Assembly: GCA_016935765.1 (NCBI GenBank)
Contig: JAFGQG010000185.1
Location: 1 to 46,243, forward strand
Direction: 5' to 3'
Source of the DNA: a bacterium
GTDB taxonomy: Bacteria > UBP14 > UBA6098 > JAFGQG01
Length of the DNA stretch: 46,243 nt
Below the pieces are notes generated by a model. The model saw only the letters and a program-made list of their open reading frames with translations. It was not told the DNA's origin and ran no database searches. Positions 26,383-35,642 of this stretch are shown piece by piece. How positions within the stretch are numbered: position 1 is the first letter of the stretch; every line of letters starts with the position of its first letter. The position numbers and the translations under genes are program-made.

Positions 26383-28476
26383 TTATAATTTCGACAGGAA
26401 GATCTGCTTTTCCTGCTGTGCCATTATCTTTTCGACGGTTTCCTTGTATTCAGTGTAATCACTAACAGGGATTCTCAATGTCTTGCGTCTGAATTCGTCA
26501 CTGAAAATTATTTTACCTTGTTTAGCTTCATAGCTTGCTTTATAACTCACGTACTTATTCTCTATCTCAAATGGGGGTGGAAGATACTCGATCTTATAGG
26601 AATCCGGAATCTCGATAGTAACATTGTGGGAATTCAACTCGGTGTGTTCCATTTGTATGTTGAATTTTCTCTGCTCAAGGGCTATTTCAGGGAATCGGGT
26701 TGTGATAGCTGGAACATTGAATATCATCAGGTCACCCGCGAAAACCGGAAGCTTATCAATGGTATATTCATAATTTATAAGAAATGGTACTGAAATATCG
26801 CTAAGATCATTGAATGAGAATGAATCGAGTATGGCTCCAGGGGTTTCCGAATTCAGCCAGTTTGAAAAAACCTGTTCATGTCTACCCTCAGGAGTGTATT
26901 CGAAGAAACTCCGGTATCCAGCCTCCCAGTTCCCGGTAAAACTCATGACCGCGTCCATACTGGTTTTGCCATCCTTGTCAATACTCATTACGATCTCTTT
27001 CATTATAGCGTTGTCCTCAGGAGGTATAGGAGGAATATAGCCTATTTCCCTTTTGATGTAGTTAACATACTCAAGATCGCAATCTCCCATCGAATAATAT
27101 GGGAATCTGAACTGGTTGTTCGTCGCGTCCAAAATGTATTTTTCACCTTCAATATATACCGCGTCTATTGCATGGTTACCGCCCCAGAAAGGAAAGGCTT
27201 TTCTATCCAGGTATCCCGCATCGTTCGTATAAACTATAATCGGATAACTTTCCACTCCAATGACCTTTAACATCGAAGCGAACAGGATCGCTTTGTCTAT
27301 ACAGTCGCCATATTTGTTGTTGAACGTGTATGAAGCGGGATGCCCGGCGATGCCGGAACCTAAGCTGCCCTTGACGGAGATGTACCTTACATCACGTTGA
27401 AGGTAGTGATATAAGTTCGCTACTTTTTCTTTTATACTGTTCGCGCCGCTGGTTACCTCCAATACCTTAGCTTCGATTTCCGGAGTGACTTCGATACGCT
27501 TTTTGTGGAATTCACTGAATTTATCATAGAAGTAATCCATATTCTCGTACAGGCAGGCGAACATCGCGGGTACCGAATTCCTGTAAGCCGGCATGTAAGG
27601 TTCTTCAATGAGAGGTTCAACATTTTTTAGCTCCCATTTGTAAGTTTTCATTCCGTTCGCTTTAGTGATCTCGGGTTCGGCAGCATCTTCAGGAAAATTA
27701 TAGGTAATATAATTCAGGTTCCGGTCCGCTGGTATCTCGATATCGATACTTGAAACATAAATTGGTTCATTACTCTGGAAAAAATAACGTGGGGCAAAGA
27801 GATTGGGATCCTCGGGAGCGTATTCAACCGTTTCGAAAATGTATTCGACTATCGAACCGATCTCAACATTGGGGATTACAAAACTGTATATTTTCCCTTT
27901 TCCGAAATGCACCATACCACGTGATGGCTCTGAAATCGTTACCATAGAAGTATCCAAATCGTAAACTTCGCCGGTTGGAGAAATCGATCTTCCCATGATT
28001 ACTTTGGCTCGCGATTGCCCTTCCTCAAAATACAGGGAAACATCTGACCAGTTTTTCGTGTCAGTAGATAACACCTTTCCAACAAAATGATACCAGTAAA
28101 CTGTCTGACCATCCTTGGTGAGAGTGTGTTTCCCAACATCATATACTATTAATCCACTGGCATCGGGATATTTCTCATGCATTTTTGTGGAAACCTCCTG
28201 GTAGAAACCGATATCACCTTCAGCAACCTCCTGTGTCCTTTCGCCTCCACCTTCCTGAACATCCTTTGCGCGCGAAAAATATATTGTTTTAACTTCCTCC
28301 CGGGCGATTGACTCACCCTCCTCGGTTTTAAAACTGCTGTCTTCGTACTTTATCACAGCTGAATTCTTCGAATCCTTGTTGGTAAGCTCCAGCATGTCGC
28401 CCCAAGACAGACTGAAGAAAGCCATAGTAAGACAGGAAAGAAATACTATAATAATTTTAACGTTGTGGTTTTTCAT
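26383..28476 (-). CDS. Secreted DUF3857 / transglutaminase-like protein
   Basis: This 697-residue protein has a signal peptide (about 1-26, IIIVFLSCLTMAFFSLSWG). The middle part (about 125-330) matches the DUF3857 type, a beta-rich domain usually found directly before a transglutaminase core. The core follows with the full catalytic triad: Cys near 391 in NKYGDCIDKA, His near 433 in GGNHAID and Asp near 448 in YILDAT. The C-terminal about 200 residues are again beta-rich. These proteins are exported, and some bacterial homologues are thought to be proteases or cross-linkers; the substrate is unknown. The gene is monocistronic and divergent from the LytR_C operon. Confidence 0.9.
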   Translation of the reverse strand: MKNHNVKIIIVFLSCLTMAFFSLSWGDMLELTNKDSKNSAVIKYEDSSFKTEEGESIAREEVKTIYFSRAKDVQEGGGERTQEVAEGDIGFYQEVSTKMHEKYPDASGLIVYDVGKHTLTKDGQTVYWYHFVGKVLSTDTKNWSDVSLYFEEGQSRAKVIMGRSISPTGEVYDLDTSMVTISEPSRGMVHFGKGKIYSFVIPNVEIGSIVEYIFETVEYAPEDPNLFAPRYFFQSNEPIYVSSIDIEIPADRNLNYITYNFPEDAAEPEITKANGMKTYKWELKNVEPLIEEPYMPAYRNSVPAMFACLYENMDYFYDKFSEFHKKRIEVTPEIEAKVLEVTSGANSIKEKVANLYHYLQRDVRYISVKGSLGSGIAGHPASYTFNNKYGDCIDKAILFASMLKVIGVESYPIIVYTNDAGYLDRKAFPFWGGNHAIDAVYIEGEKYILDATNNQFRFPYYSMGDCDLEYVNYIKREIGYIPPIPPEDNAIMKEIVMSIDKDGKTSMDAVMSFTGNWEAGYRSFFEYTPEGRHEQVFSNWLNSETPGAILDSFSFNDLSDISVPFLINYEYTIDKLPVFAGDLMIFNVPAITTRFPEIALEQRKFNIQMEHTELNSHNVTIEIPDSYKIEYLPPPFEIENKYVSYKASYEAKQGKIIFSDEFRRKTLRIPVSDYTEYKETVEKIMAQQEKQIFLSKL

Positions 28477-28967
28477 ATCTCTGACCTCCTGGTATCAAAA
28501 CTTTTTAATTTTTTAAAGTTCATTTGGTTTTGCTGTATAATATAATGTAAGTTTCATGATGATACAAGTAAATTCGTTATTTTAAATTTATATACTTTTT
28601 AGAATCATGCCTTTAGTAAAATGTTAGTAGTAATCAAGTAATTTTATATACTTAAAACATATAATATTTCTCTTGATAGTATTGTCAATATTAATAAGAA
28701 AACGAATTGCAGAAGGAGTTTTATCTTTGTAAGTATAATCATAATAAAGGTTTAATTTGTTCAAGTCGGATAATTCTAAATTTTCTACAGTATCCATTTT
28801 CCGTTCAGAGCGAAAGGCAGTATTTTATTTAAAAGCTTTAGCCGGTAATAAATTATCTTCTTTTTTTCTTGACAATTATTCATACTAATTTAATTTAACT
28901 GCTGAATTCATTTAAAACAAGCTTAATATCCCAGGAAATCTTCCTTATGAAAATTTGAGACTTCGAT
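28477..28967. other. Divergent intergenic region, 491 bp, AT-rich
   Basis: No open frame of note. For the minus-strand DUF3857 gene the best promoter is TTGTAT (28567-28562), 17 bases, TATATT (28544-28539). For the plus-strand operon TTGACA (28869-28874) with TAATTT (28891-28896) is possible but weak. Nothing else structured is visible. Confidence 0.5.
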
Positions 28968-29435
28968 TTGTTAATAACTAAAAAAGGTACTACTAATCCC
29001 TTGAGGAAGCAAGAAAAAAAGACAAAAGGTTCATTTTTTGACCTGGTTATCGTAGTGCTTGGTACGATATTTGTAATATCCTGGCTGATCGGTTACATAA
29101 CAATCCGAAGAGAGGACCGGAACGCGAACGTGCCAAATGCTCAGGAATCCATTAGGGTGGAAGTTCTTAATGGATGTGGTGTTGCAGGGATAGCGTCGGA
29201 TTTCGCCAATTTTTTGAGAAGCGCTGGAATTGACGTTTTAGCCCCTGAGAATGCAGCATCCTTTGGATTCCCCGAAACGATAATCCTGGATAGAACAGGA
29301 AATAGAACTGAAGCTGACTCATTGGTGAAATTGCTGGGATTACCCTCTGACAAGGTAATCCTGCAGCGTAAAGACGGTATTGTTGACGCCACTCTGATTA
29401 TCGGGAAAGACTTTGACAGGTACCGGTTAAACTGA
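28968..29435 (+). CDS. LytR C-terminal (LytR_C) domain membrane protein
   Basis: This 155-residue protein has a Lys-rich N-terminus, one transmembrane helix (about 25-45, DLVIVVLGTIFVISWLIGYI) and a LytR_C domain (about 60-152). The domain contains IRVEVLNGCGVAGIA and ends with ATLIIGKDF. The domain often occurs attached to LytR-CpsA-Psr enzymes or alone in envelope proteins; no LCP catalytic domain is present here. The start is uncertain: only TTG codons (28968 or 29001) are available after an in-frame stop at 28956, and neither has a strong ribosome site. It leads a run with rsfS, argS and rho. Confidence 0.82.
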   Translation: MLITKKGTTNPLRKQEKKTKGSFFDLVIVVLGTIFVISWLIGYITIRREDRNANVPNAQESIRVEVLNGCGVAGIASDFANFLRSAGIDVLAPENAASFGFPETIILDRTGNRTEADSLVKLLGLPSDKVILQRKDGIVDATLIIGKDFDRYRLN

Positions 29436-29470
29436 CTCACTTAGTGATGAATTCAAAAGCAGGAGAATAA

Positions 29471-29824
29471 TTGAAATCATACGATTTAGCTCATTATTGC
29501 AGCGAGATTATTTACGATAAAAAAGGCGAAGACATCATAATTCTGGATGTCAGAAAAATTACTGATATAGCTGATTATTTCATAATTTGTACTGCTTTAA
29601 CCCAGAATCATGTAAATGCTATTCTCCTTGAACTTGAAAAAAAGCTGAAGAAGACAGGATTGAAACCCTGGCATGTTGAAGGTAAAGAAAACAAAAAATG
29701 GATCTTGTTGGATTTTGTGGATGTGGTCATACACATTTTTCTTAAGGAAACACGTGAATATTACGCTTTGGAAAAATTATGGGGTGACGCTCCTGTCGAA
29801 ACCATAGGCGATGAAGATGTATAA
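29471..29824 (+). CDS. rsfS: Ribosomal silencing factor RsfS
   Basis: This 117-residue protein of the RsfS/Iojap family binds ribosomal protein L14 and blocks subunit joining under starvation. Typical features are ITDIADYFIICTA, KPWHVEGKENKKWILLDFVDVVIHIF and ETREYYALEKLWGD. It starts with TTG at 29471, supported by AGGAG ten bases before. It overlaps argS by 14 bases, so the two are coupled. Confidence 0.94.
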   Translation: MKSYDLAHYCSEIIYDKKGEDIIILDVRKITDIADYFIICTALTQNHVNAILLELEKKLKKTGLKPWHVEGKENKKWILLDFVDVVIHIFLKETREYYALEKLWGDAPVETIGDEDV

Positions 29825-31463
29825 GTATCTCAGAAATCAATTCCATGACATAATTAAATCCCTCTATACAGGTCTGACTGAATTTGAGGTTCAGTTCGAC
29901 AGAGCTCCCGGAAATTTCGAGGGGGATATTGCTACTCCGTTAGCATTTGATCTCGCGCAAAAACTGAAGAGGAATCCAAGGGAGATAGCTTTAGAAATAG
30001 TCGAAAGCCTCCAGCTTGACGACAATAAGATATCGAGAACGGAAGTTGCGGGAGGGGGGTTCATCAATTTGACAATAAATCCTGACTGGCTTAGATCGAG
30101 TCTAAAAGCAATTAATCAGGATGTAAAAGAATTTCGCCGGATAAGTATTGGGGAAAATAAAAAAATACAAGTTGAATTCGTAAGCGCTAATCCTACCGGA
30201 CCCCTTACTATTGGTCATGGCAGACAAGCTGTTATAGGTGATATCATATCCCGGCTTTATGAAGCATGCGGCTATAATGTATCAAGAGAATACTACTTCA
30301 ACAACACCGGCAGACAAATGCGGATACTCGCGGATTCAGTCAGACTTAGGTGTAAAGAGCTTCTCGGGGAAAAAACCGAGTTTCCGGATAATTACTATCA
30401 GGGCGAATACATTATTGAGCTGGCTACTGAATTTATCGAGAAATATGGCAAGGATTTGCCTGAAGATGAACCTGATACCTTCATGACTTTCGCAGCAAAT
30501 AAAATTATCGAAGGCATCAAAATAACCCTGAATACACTCGGAGTGGATTTTGATAATTTCTTCAACGAAAACAGTTTGATAGATGATGGAGAAGTCCTGG
30601 ACGTTTTGGAGCTCCTGCAAGATAATGATCTAACCTACAAAGAGGATGGAGCTCTCTGGTTGAAGACAAGTGAGTTGGGCGCTAAACAGGACAGAGTGCT
30701 AATTAAATCAACGGGCGAGATGACCTACAGGCTACTCGATATCGCGTATCACAGGAATAAACTCAACAGGGATTTTGACATGCTGATCGATATCTTCGGG
30801 GCTGATCATATTGGTACTTATAAGGATGTACTGGCTGGATTGAAAGCCCTGGGTTATGATATTGATAAGATTCAGGTTATAATCCATCAGTTCGTTACCC
30901 TTACTGAAAATGGTGAAAAGATTAAAATGTCCACTCGAAAAGCTAATTTTGTTACACTCGATGAGCTTATTGAAGAGGTGGGCGTCGATGTTACGAGGTT
31001 CTTTTTTATCATGAGAAGTGCGAACTCACATCTTAATTTCGACCTTGCGCTTGCAAAATCAGAATCTGATGAAAACCCGGTTTTCTATGTTCAATATGGA
31101 TGCGCGCGCATAAGCAGCATCCTGAGGTTCGCGAAAAACCAGGGCTTGGAATACTCTGAGGATATCGTGATGGATGAAAACCTGCTGGCAAAACTCGATT
31201 CAAATGAAGAACTGGAACTTATGAAAAAATTATTCGAATACCCTCGTATGGTCGAAAAAGCAGCAATTAATATTCAGCCGCATATCATTCCCGCCTACCT
31301 TATAGAATTGGCAAAGGTATTTCATCCTTTCTATCATGAGTACCGAGTTGTTTCAGATAACAAGGAATTAAGCTTAGCACGTATTATACTTGTCCGGGCT
31401 GTTAGAGAGGTCATCAGGGATGGGCTCGGTTTGCTGGGGATATCAGCTCCGGACCAGATGTAA
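29811..31463 (+). CDS. argS: Arginyl-tRNA synthetase
   Basis: This 550-residue class I synthetase charges tRNA-Arg. An N-terminal Arg-tRNA-synthetase domain (about 1-85) is followed by the catalytic core with NPTGPLTIGHGRQ (the HIGH-like motif) and the KMSK-equivalent KIKMSTRKA near residue 370. The C-terminal anticodon-binding DALR domain starts about residue 425. Gln replaces the more usual Gly/Asn after HGR, and the KMSK lysine is replaced (KMSTR), as is common in ArgS enzymes that keep a compensating Lys. Length is normal. It starts inside the 3' end of rsfS. Confidence 0.95.
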   Translation: MKMYKYLRNQFHDIIKSLYTGLTEFEVQFDRAPGNFEGDIATPLAFDLAQKLKRNPREIALEIVESLQLDDNKISRTEVAGGGFINLTINPDWLRSSLKAINQDVKEFRRISIGENKKIQVEFVSANPTGPLTIGHGRQAVIGDIISRLYEACGYNVSREYYFNNTGRQMRILADSVRLRCKELLGEKTEFPDNYYQGEYIIELATEFIEKYGKDLPEDEPDTFMTFAANKIIEGIKITLNTLGVDFDNFFNENSLIDDGEVLDVLELLQDNDLTYKEDGALWLKTSELGAKQDRVLIKSTGEMTYRLLDIAYHRNKLNRDFDMLIDIFGADHIGTYKDVLAGLKALGYDIDKIQVIIHQFVTLTENGEKIKMSTRKANFVTLDELIEEVGVDVTRFFFIMRSANSHLNFDLALAKSESDENPVFYVQYGCARISSILRFAKNQGLEYSEDIVMDENLLAKLDSNEELELMKKLFEYPRMVEKAAINIQPHIIPAYLIELAKVFHPFYHEYRVVSDNKELSLARIILVRAVREVIRDGLGLLGISAPDQM

Positions 31464-31523
31464 ATCAATATTTCAGCAAGAGAATAAAGAAAATTTAATC
31501 TAAATTAGAAAAGGAGAAAAAAC

Positions 31524-32774
31524 ATGATAGACCTTACTGAAATTAAAAAGAAAGGGATATCACAGCTTCTGGAGATAGGTAAAAACCTTGGTTTGGAAAA
31601 GGCTTCAAATCTCCGCAGGCAAGACCTCATTTACAAAATACTCGAGCAGGAGGTTAAGCAGAACGGATATATATACGGCGCTGGTGTGCTTGAAATCCTC
31701 AGCGACGGATATGGATTCCTGAGGTCCCCTGACTACAACTATTTACCCGGTCCAGATGATATCTACATCTCGCACTCACAGATCAAGAAGTTCGATTTGC
31801 GCACAGGTGTAACCATTTCAGGTCAGATCAGACCACCAAAGGAGAACGAAAAATACTTTGCGCTATTGAAAGTGGAGAAGATTAACGGGAACTACATCGA
31901 AGAGTACGAAGAACCGATAATCTTCGATAATCTGACCCCTTACTACCCTGAGGAGAAGATAATCCTGGAGCATGCTCCCGACGATCTGTCCACAAGGTTG
32001 ATGGATCTGCTGACGCCGATCGGAAAAGGACAAAGAGGCTTGATCGTATCCCCACCGAAAGCTGGGAAAACGATTCTTCTGCAGAAGCTTGCTAACAGCG
32101 TTCTGGCTAATCATTCGGAGGTTTACCTCATTGTTCTTCTTATAGATGAGCGTCCCGAAGAGGTTACCGATATGAAACGTATGGTGGATGCTGAAATTAT
32201 CAGTTCAACGTTCGACGAACCCGCCTCTCGTCACGTACAGGTAGCTGAAATGGTTATCGAGAAGGCAAAACGCCTCGTTGAATTCGGTCACGATGTCGTT
32301 ATACTACTCGATAGTATAACCAGGCTTGCAAGAGCTTATAACTCCATCGCTCCGCATAGCGGCAGGATCCTGACCGGTGGAGTCGATTCGAACGCCCTCC
32401 AGAGACCAAAGAGGTTCTTCGGCGCTGCGAGAAATATCGAAGAGGGAGGAAGCCTCTCGATCCTGGCAACCGCGCTTATCGAAACCGGCAGCAAGATGGA
32501 TGAAGTTATCTTTGAAGAGTTCAAGGGTACCGGTAATATGGAGATAATCCTGGATAGAAAATTGTCCGATAGAAGGATATTCCCAGCTATGGACGTGAAC
32601 CGTTCAGGTACCAGAAAAGAGGAACTCCTGCTCACCGAGGAAGAACTTTCCAAAGTATGGCTGCTGAGAAAAATACTCTCTGACATGAATCCTGTTGAAG
32701 CTATGGAATTCCTGAAGGATAAGATCCTCGCGACCAAAACCAACAAGAAATTCCTGACTTCGATGAATGAATAA
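31524..32774 (+). CDS. rho: Transcription termination factor Rho
   Basis: This 416-residue hexameric RNA-dependent ATPase releases RNA polymerase at Rho-dependent sites. The Rho N-terminal helical domain (1-45) is followed by the cold-shock-like RNA-binding domain (about 48-120; [20 protein letters not shown]). The ATPase core has Walker [12 protein letters not shown], Walker [17 protein letters not shown] and the conserved [22 protein letters not shown] good ribosome site (AAGGAGAA) precedes the ATG at 31524. The presence of Rho fits the scarcity of classical intrinsic terminators in this window. Confidence 0.97.
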   Translation: MIDLTEIKKKGISQLLEIGKNLGLEKASNLRRQDLIYKILEQEVKQNGYIYGAGVLEILSDGYGFLRSPDYNYLPGPDDIYISHSQIKKFDLRTGVTISGQIRPPKENEKYFALLKVEKINGNYIEEYEEPIIFDNLTPYYPEEKIILEHAPDDLSTRLMDLLTPIGKGQRGLIVSPPKAGKTILLQKLANSVLANHSEVYLIVLLIDERPEEVTDMKRMVDAEIISSTFDEPASRHVQVAEMVIEKAKRLVEFGHDVVILLDSITRLARAYNSIAPHSGRILTGGVDSNALQRPKRFFGAARNIEEGGSLSILATALIETGSKMDEVIFEEFKGTGNMEIILDRKLSDRRIFPAMDVNRSGTRKEELLLTEEELSKVWLLRKILSDMNPVEAMEFLKDKILATKTNKKFLTSMNE

Positions 32775-32939
32775 GGGGAATGGGTGAAACGTCAAAGGGT
32801 TGTGGATAGGGGATCGTCGTAAGTATTGAATCAAGCCCGAGGAATAAGAAATAATAATTATATCATTTGGTCTATATAATTATATTCAATTAAATCCTGG
32901 TTTTTAGGATAAACACTTCAAACACGGATAAGTTATAAA

Positions 32940-34193
32940 ATGGGAAAGACTGTTATTGAGAAGATAATAACGTTCCACTGTTCGGGTGATTTTAATTGTG
33001 AGGCAACACCCGGCAGTGTGGTATGGATGGATCTGGATGTTCGGACCGCTCGTGATTTTGGCGGACCGAATGTTGTTAAGAATCTGCTTGAAAGTTATGA
33101 AAGCGACAGGGTTGCCGACCCTGGGAAGACGTTTTTCACTTTCGATACTGTTGCGCCAGCCAACAATATTCCCTACGCGCAGAACCAGCAAATATGCCGG
33201 AAATTCGCCGCTGAAAATGGCATCAGGGTCTTTGATGTGAATTCAGGGATAGGCACACATACTCTCATGGAGAAGGGGATTGTCCTTCCAGGGTACACTG
33301 CGGTCGGCACCGACAGCCATTACAACATACTCGGCGCGATAAACGCCTTCGGGCAAGGTATGGGAGATATCGATATTGCGTTCGCGTTCAAGACCGGGAA
33401 AACGTGGCTTGAAGTACCATCGACAGTTAGGGTTAACCTGATAGGAATGCCTACCGAGCTGGTCTCTCCCAAGGATGTGGTTCTTCGGCTCCTGCAGGAA
33501 TTCGGCGCGAGCAGCCTACTCGGGAAAACCGTCGAGTTATATGGTGATTATGTCACAGAACTTTCGATGGATGGCAGGATAACTATCGCCAGCATGGCTA
33601 CGGAGATGGGTTTGATAACGATATTTCCTGAAGTCAGTGATAGAATGATGGAATTCTGTAAGCAGCATATTAACGCGAATCTTGAAGCCGTACAAGCAGA
33701 TGAAGATGCGCGGTACGACAGCGAGTACAATATTGAGATCGGGAATCTCAAACCGCTATTAGCTGCGCCGTTCCATCCCCATAACGTACATGAGGTAAGC
33801 GAGTATGAAGGCGTAAAGGTGGATTCGGTTTTTCTTGGCTCTTGCACTAACGGGAGAATAGATGACCTGGAAGCTGCCATGGAGGTCCTGGATGGTAAGA
33901 GGATTAAGGATGGTGTGATGTTCAAAGTTGTTCCATCTACCAGGAAGATTTACCAGGAAGCGATGGAGCGGGGGATACTGGAGAAGCTGTTCAATGCGGG
34001 TGCGATAATTTCGCATGCTGCCTGCGCCGGCTGCGCATCCGGTCAACTCGGAATGACTGGTGAAGACGAGGTCCAGTTGAGTACAGCGAACAGGAATTTT
34101 AAAGGAAAACAGGGCAAAGGAAAAACGTTTCTCGTATCTCCAGCGACAGCAGCGATATCAGCGCTCGAAGGGAAAATCACTGTCCCAGTATAA
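32940..34193 (+). CDS. Aconitase-family hydro-lyase, large subunit (isopropylmalate/homoaconitate type)
   Basis: This 417-residue protein is the iron-sulfur subunit of a two-subunit aconitase-family dehydratase. The three cluster cysteines are in LGSCTNGR (near 301) and in AACAGCASG (near 361 and 364), and the substrate/cluster region GTDSHYN follows GYTAVG. Size and separation of large and small subunits fit 3-isopropylmalate dehydratase, homoaconitase or related enzymes. The substrate cannot be fixed because no leuA, leuB or homocitrate synthase gene is next to it. The small subunit follows after an unusually long 243-base gap. LeuC-like is the most likely reading, but I leave the symbol open. 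Confidence 0.88.
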   Translation: MGKTVIEKIITFHCSGDFNCEATPGSVVWMDLDVRTARDFGGPNVVKNLLESYESDRVADPGKTFFTFDTVAPANNIPYAQNQQICRKFAAENGIRVFDVNSGIGTHTLMEKGIVLPGYTAVGTDSHYNILGAINAFGQGMGDIDIAFAFKTGKTWLEVPSTVRVNLIGMPTELVSPKDVVLRLLQEFGASSLLGKTVELYGDYVTELSMDGRITIASMATEMGLITIFPEVSDRMMEFCKQHINANLEAVQADEDARYDSEYNIEIGNLKPLLAAPFHPHNVHEVSEYEGVKVDSVFLGSCTNGRIDDLEAAMEVLDGKRIKDGVMFKVVPSTRKIYQEAMERGILEKLFNAGAIISHAACAGCASGQLGMTGEDEVQLSTANRNFKGKQGKGKTFLVSPATAAISALEGKITVPV

Positions 34194-34331
34194 TTATTTT
34201 TTGGGAGTAGAATTAGTGGTTATAAAAACGATTAAAGAGAGATGTTTTGAATTTAAGAAGTGATATGATGGATTCAGATGGACTTTGTGGAAGTACAATT
34301 ATTGTAGAGAGATAGTAACAAGAAAAGGCAT

Positions 34332-34381
34332 GGGCTGGCGGAAATTTTGAGACCTCTGGTATTCAAAATTTGTGACAGCCC
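34332..34381. repeat. Hairpin repeat, copy 1 (between the hydro-lyase subunit genes)
   Basis: A 19-bp imperfect inverted repeat: GGGCTGGCGGAAATTTTGA (34332-34350) pairs with TCAAAATTTGTGACAGCCC (34363-34381), three mismatches and a 12-base loop. A related hairpin in opposite orientation lies at 38097-38151. No U-tract follows. It occupies the gap between two genes expected to be co-translated. Confidence 0.7.
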
Positions 34382-34436
34382 TGACAAAGTATAGCAAATT
34401 AACAAAACAGAAATTATTTAAAATTGAGAATTACAA

Positions 34437-34970
34437 ATGAACAAACAAACAAAAATCACTGGCAAAATTTGGATTATCAAAGACGAAAATGGCTGCTTCG
34501 TGGACGATATCGATACTGACCAGATATTCCATAATAAATATCTTGCGATAACTGACATTGAAAAAATGGGGGAGTACGCGTTTTCCAACCTGGATGGCTG
34601 GGAGGATTTTCCAGATAAAGTGAAAGAGGGGGACATCCTTGTGGTTGGAGCGAATTTCGGAGCAGGTTCATCTCGTCAGCAGGCGGTGGATTGCTTCACA
34701 GCCCTGGGTGTTAAGCTCATTATAGGGGAATCATTCGGCGCCATCTACTGGCGAAACGCCGTGAATTCCGGGGTGCCTATCCTGGTTTGCGAAGGGATCA
34801 AGGAAACCAGGCTAAATGACAGGGATGAAATAGAGGTTGACCTGTTATCCGGGGAAATAGTGAGGGTGTCAGGCAGCGACCCGCTCCCTTGCGCTAAACC
34901 ATTCACGAAGATCCAGAAGGATATTTACGAATCGGGTTCTCTGCTGGAGTATGGAAAGAAAGTTAGGTAA
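34437..34970 (+). CDS. Aconitase-family hydro-lyase, small subunit
   Basis: This 177-residue swivel-domain subunit contributes substrate-binding residues to the large subunit. Diagnostic segments are DIDTDQIFHNKYL, GANFGAGSSRQQA and FGAIYWRNAVNSGVPIL. Length is typical for stand-alone small subunits of LeuD, HacB or similar type. GSSRQQA replaces the common GSSREHA of bacterial LeuD, which is nearer to archaeal/thermophile-type subunits. It is the natural partner of the large subunit at 32940-34193, although the 243-base gap with a hairpin is unusual for such pairs. Confidence 0.87.
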   Translation: MNKQTKITGKIWIIKDENGCFVDDIDTDQIFHNKYLAITDIEKMGEYAFSNLDGWEDFPDKVKEGDILVVGANFGAGSSRQQAVDCFTALGVKLIIGESFGAIYWRNAVNSGVPILVCEGIKETRLNDRDEIEVDLLSGEIVRVSGSDPLPCAKPFTKIQKDIYESGSLLEYGKKVR

Positions 34971-34994
34971 CCACAGAGTCGCGGAGTCACAGGG
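34968..34994 (+). repeat. Dispersed repeat of the ACCACAGAG type
   Basis: TAACCACAGAGTCGCGGAGT, followed by CACAGGG, starts exactly at the stop codon of the small-subunit gene. A related sequence lies on the minus strand at 38326-38301. Such ACCACAGAGACACAGAG sequences are scattered in many environmental genomes; the function is unknown. Confidence 0.5.
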
Positions 34995-35038
34995 AATACC
35001 AAAGTAGAGGGATGAAAAAATTTACAATTATCAGTTAT

Positions 35039-35090
35039 CCCCGTTGGGATAGCGAACCATCCGCATTGAATGGTTAGGCATCCCACGGGG
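35039..35090. repeat. Long interrupted intergenic hairpin
   Basis: CCCCGT, GGGAT and AACCAT in 35039-35060 pair in order with ATGGTT, ATCCC and ACGGGG in 35070-35090, leaving small bulges and a loop of about nine bases. No U-tract follows, so it is a poor intrinsic terminator. It lies between convergent genes. Confidence 0.6.
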
Positions 35091-35180
35091 CAAGCAATTA
35101 GCAATGTAAAAAATAATCGTAGATTGGGGAGGTTCAGGATTACATTAACAGCTTATCCCATTTGATGCAGTAGCATTGAT

Positions 35181-35567
35181 TTAATTAGCTATTATGTACT
35201 CTGTAAATTCAAGTCTTTTCAGACCTTCGAGGTCGAGGGTTCCAGATTTAGGATCAAGTTTTATTTCCCAAGCCTCCATCGTCTCTGCTCCTATAATGGC
35301 ATCTAATTTTCCCCCGTCAACTTTTCCCAAATCATCTATAGGGGTAGCGCGGGTATCAAAACTCAAACAATCAATTTTACCCACAATTATGCAAGCTTCC
35401 TTTACTTCCACAGGTTTACCCCCCAATCCGACCTTGTAGGGTTTGGGTATCTCACGTATTTGAACTCCCTGTAAAAACTTTGCAACAACTTAGGTGTGGA
35501 AAACTCTGGTATCAAACAGAGCAATAGCTTTTTTCCCCTCGATTTCAATTTCTTTTATAATTCCCAT
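35181..35567 (-). pseudogene. Broken retropepsin-like aspartic protease gene
   Basis: Read from the ATG at 35567 in one frame, the 128-codon gene has one internal stop, TAA at 35492-35490 (codon 26). The part before the stop ends in ALFDTRVFHT, and the part after it begins VVAKFL. The later part contains DAIIGAETMEAWEIKLDP. This matches the plan of small bacterial retropepsin-like proteases, where ALFDTGA is the active-site turn and an IIG..ME segment follows. The stop replaces a codon where Tyr is common, and Gly of DTG is replaced by Arg, so the protein would be inactive even if read through. A strong promoter still precedes it. Assembly error is possible. Confidence 0.7.
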
Positions 35568-35600
35568 AATTGTGCCCTGATTTTGGCTTATTTCTATAAT

Positions 35601-35629
35601 AATATATGAAAAGTTCCTATTACAGTCAA
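35601..35629 (-). promoter_or_regulatory. Strong promoter in front of the broken protease gene
   Basis: On the minus strand TTGACT (35629-35624), a 17-base spacer and TATATT (35606-35601) place a start site about 25 bases before the ATG at 35567. Confidence 0.6.
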
Positions 35630-35642
35630 GAGAAGATGTATA

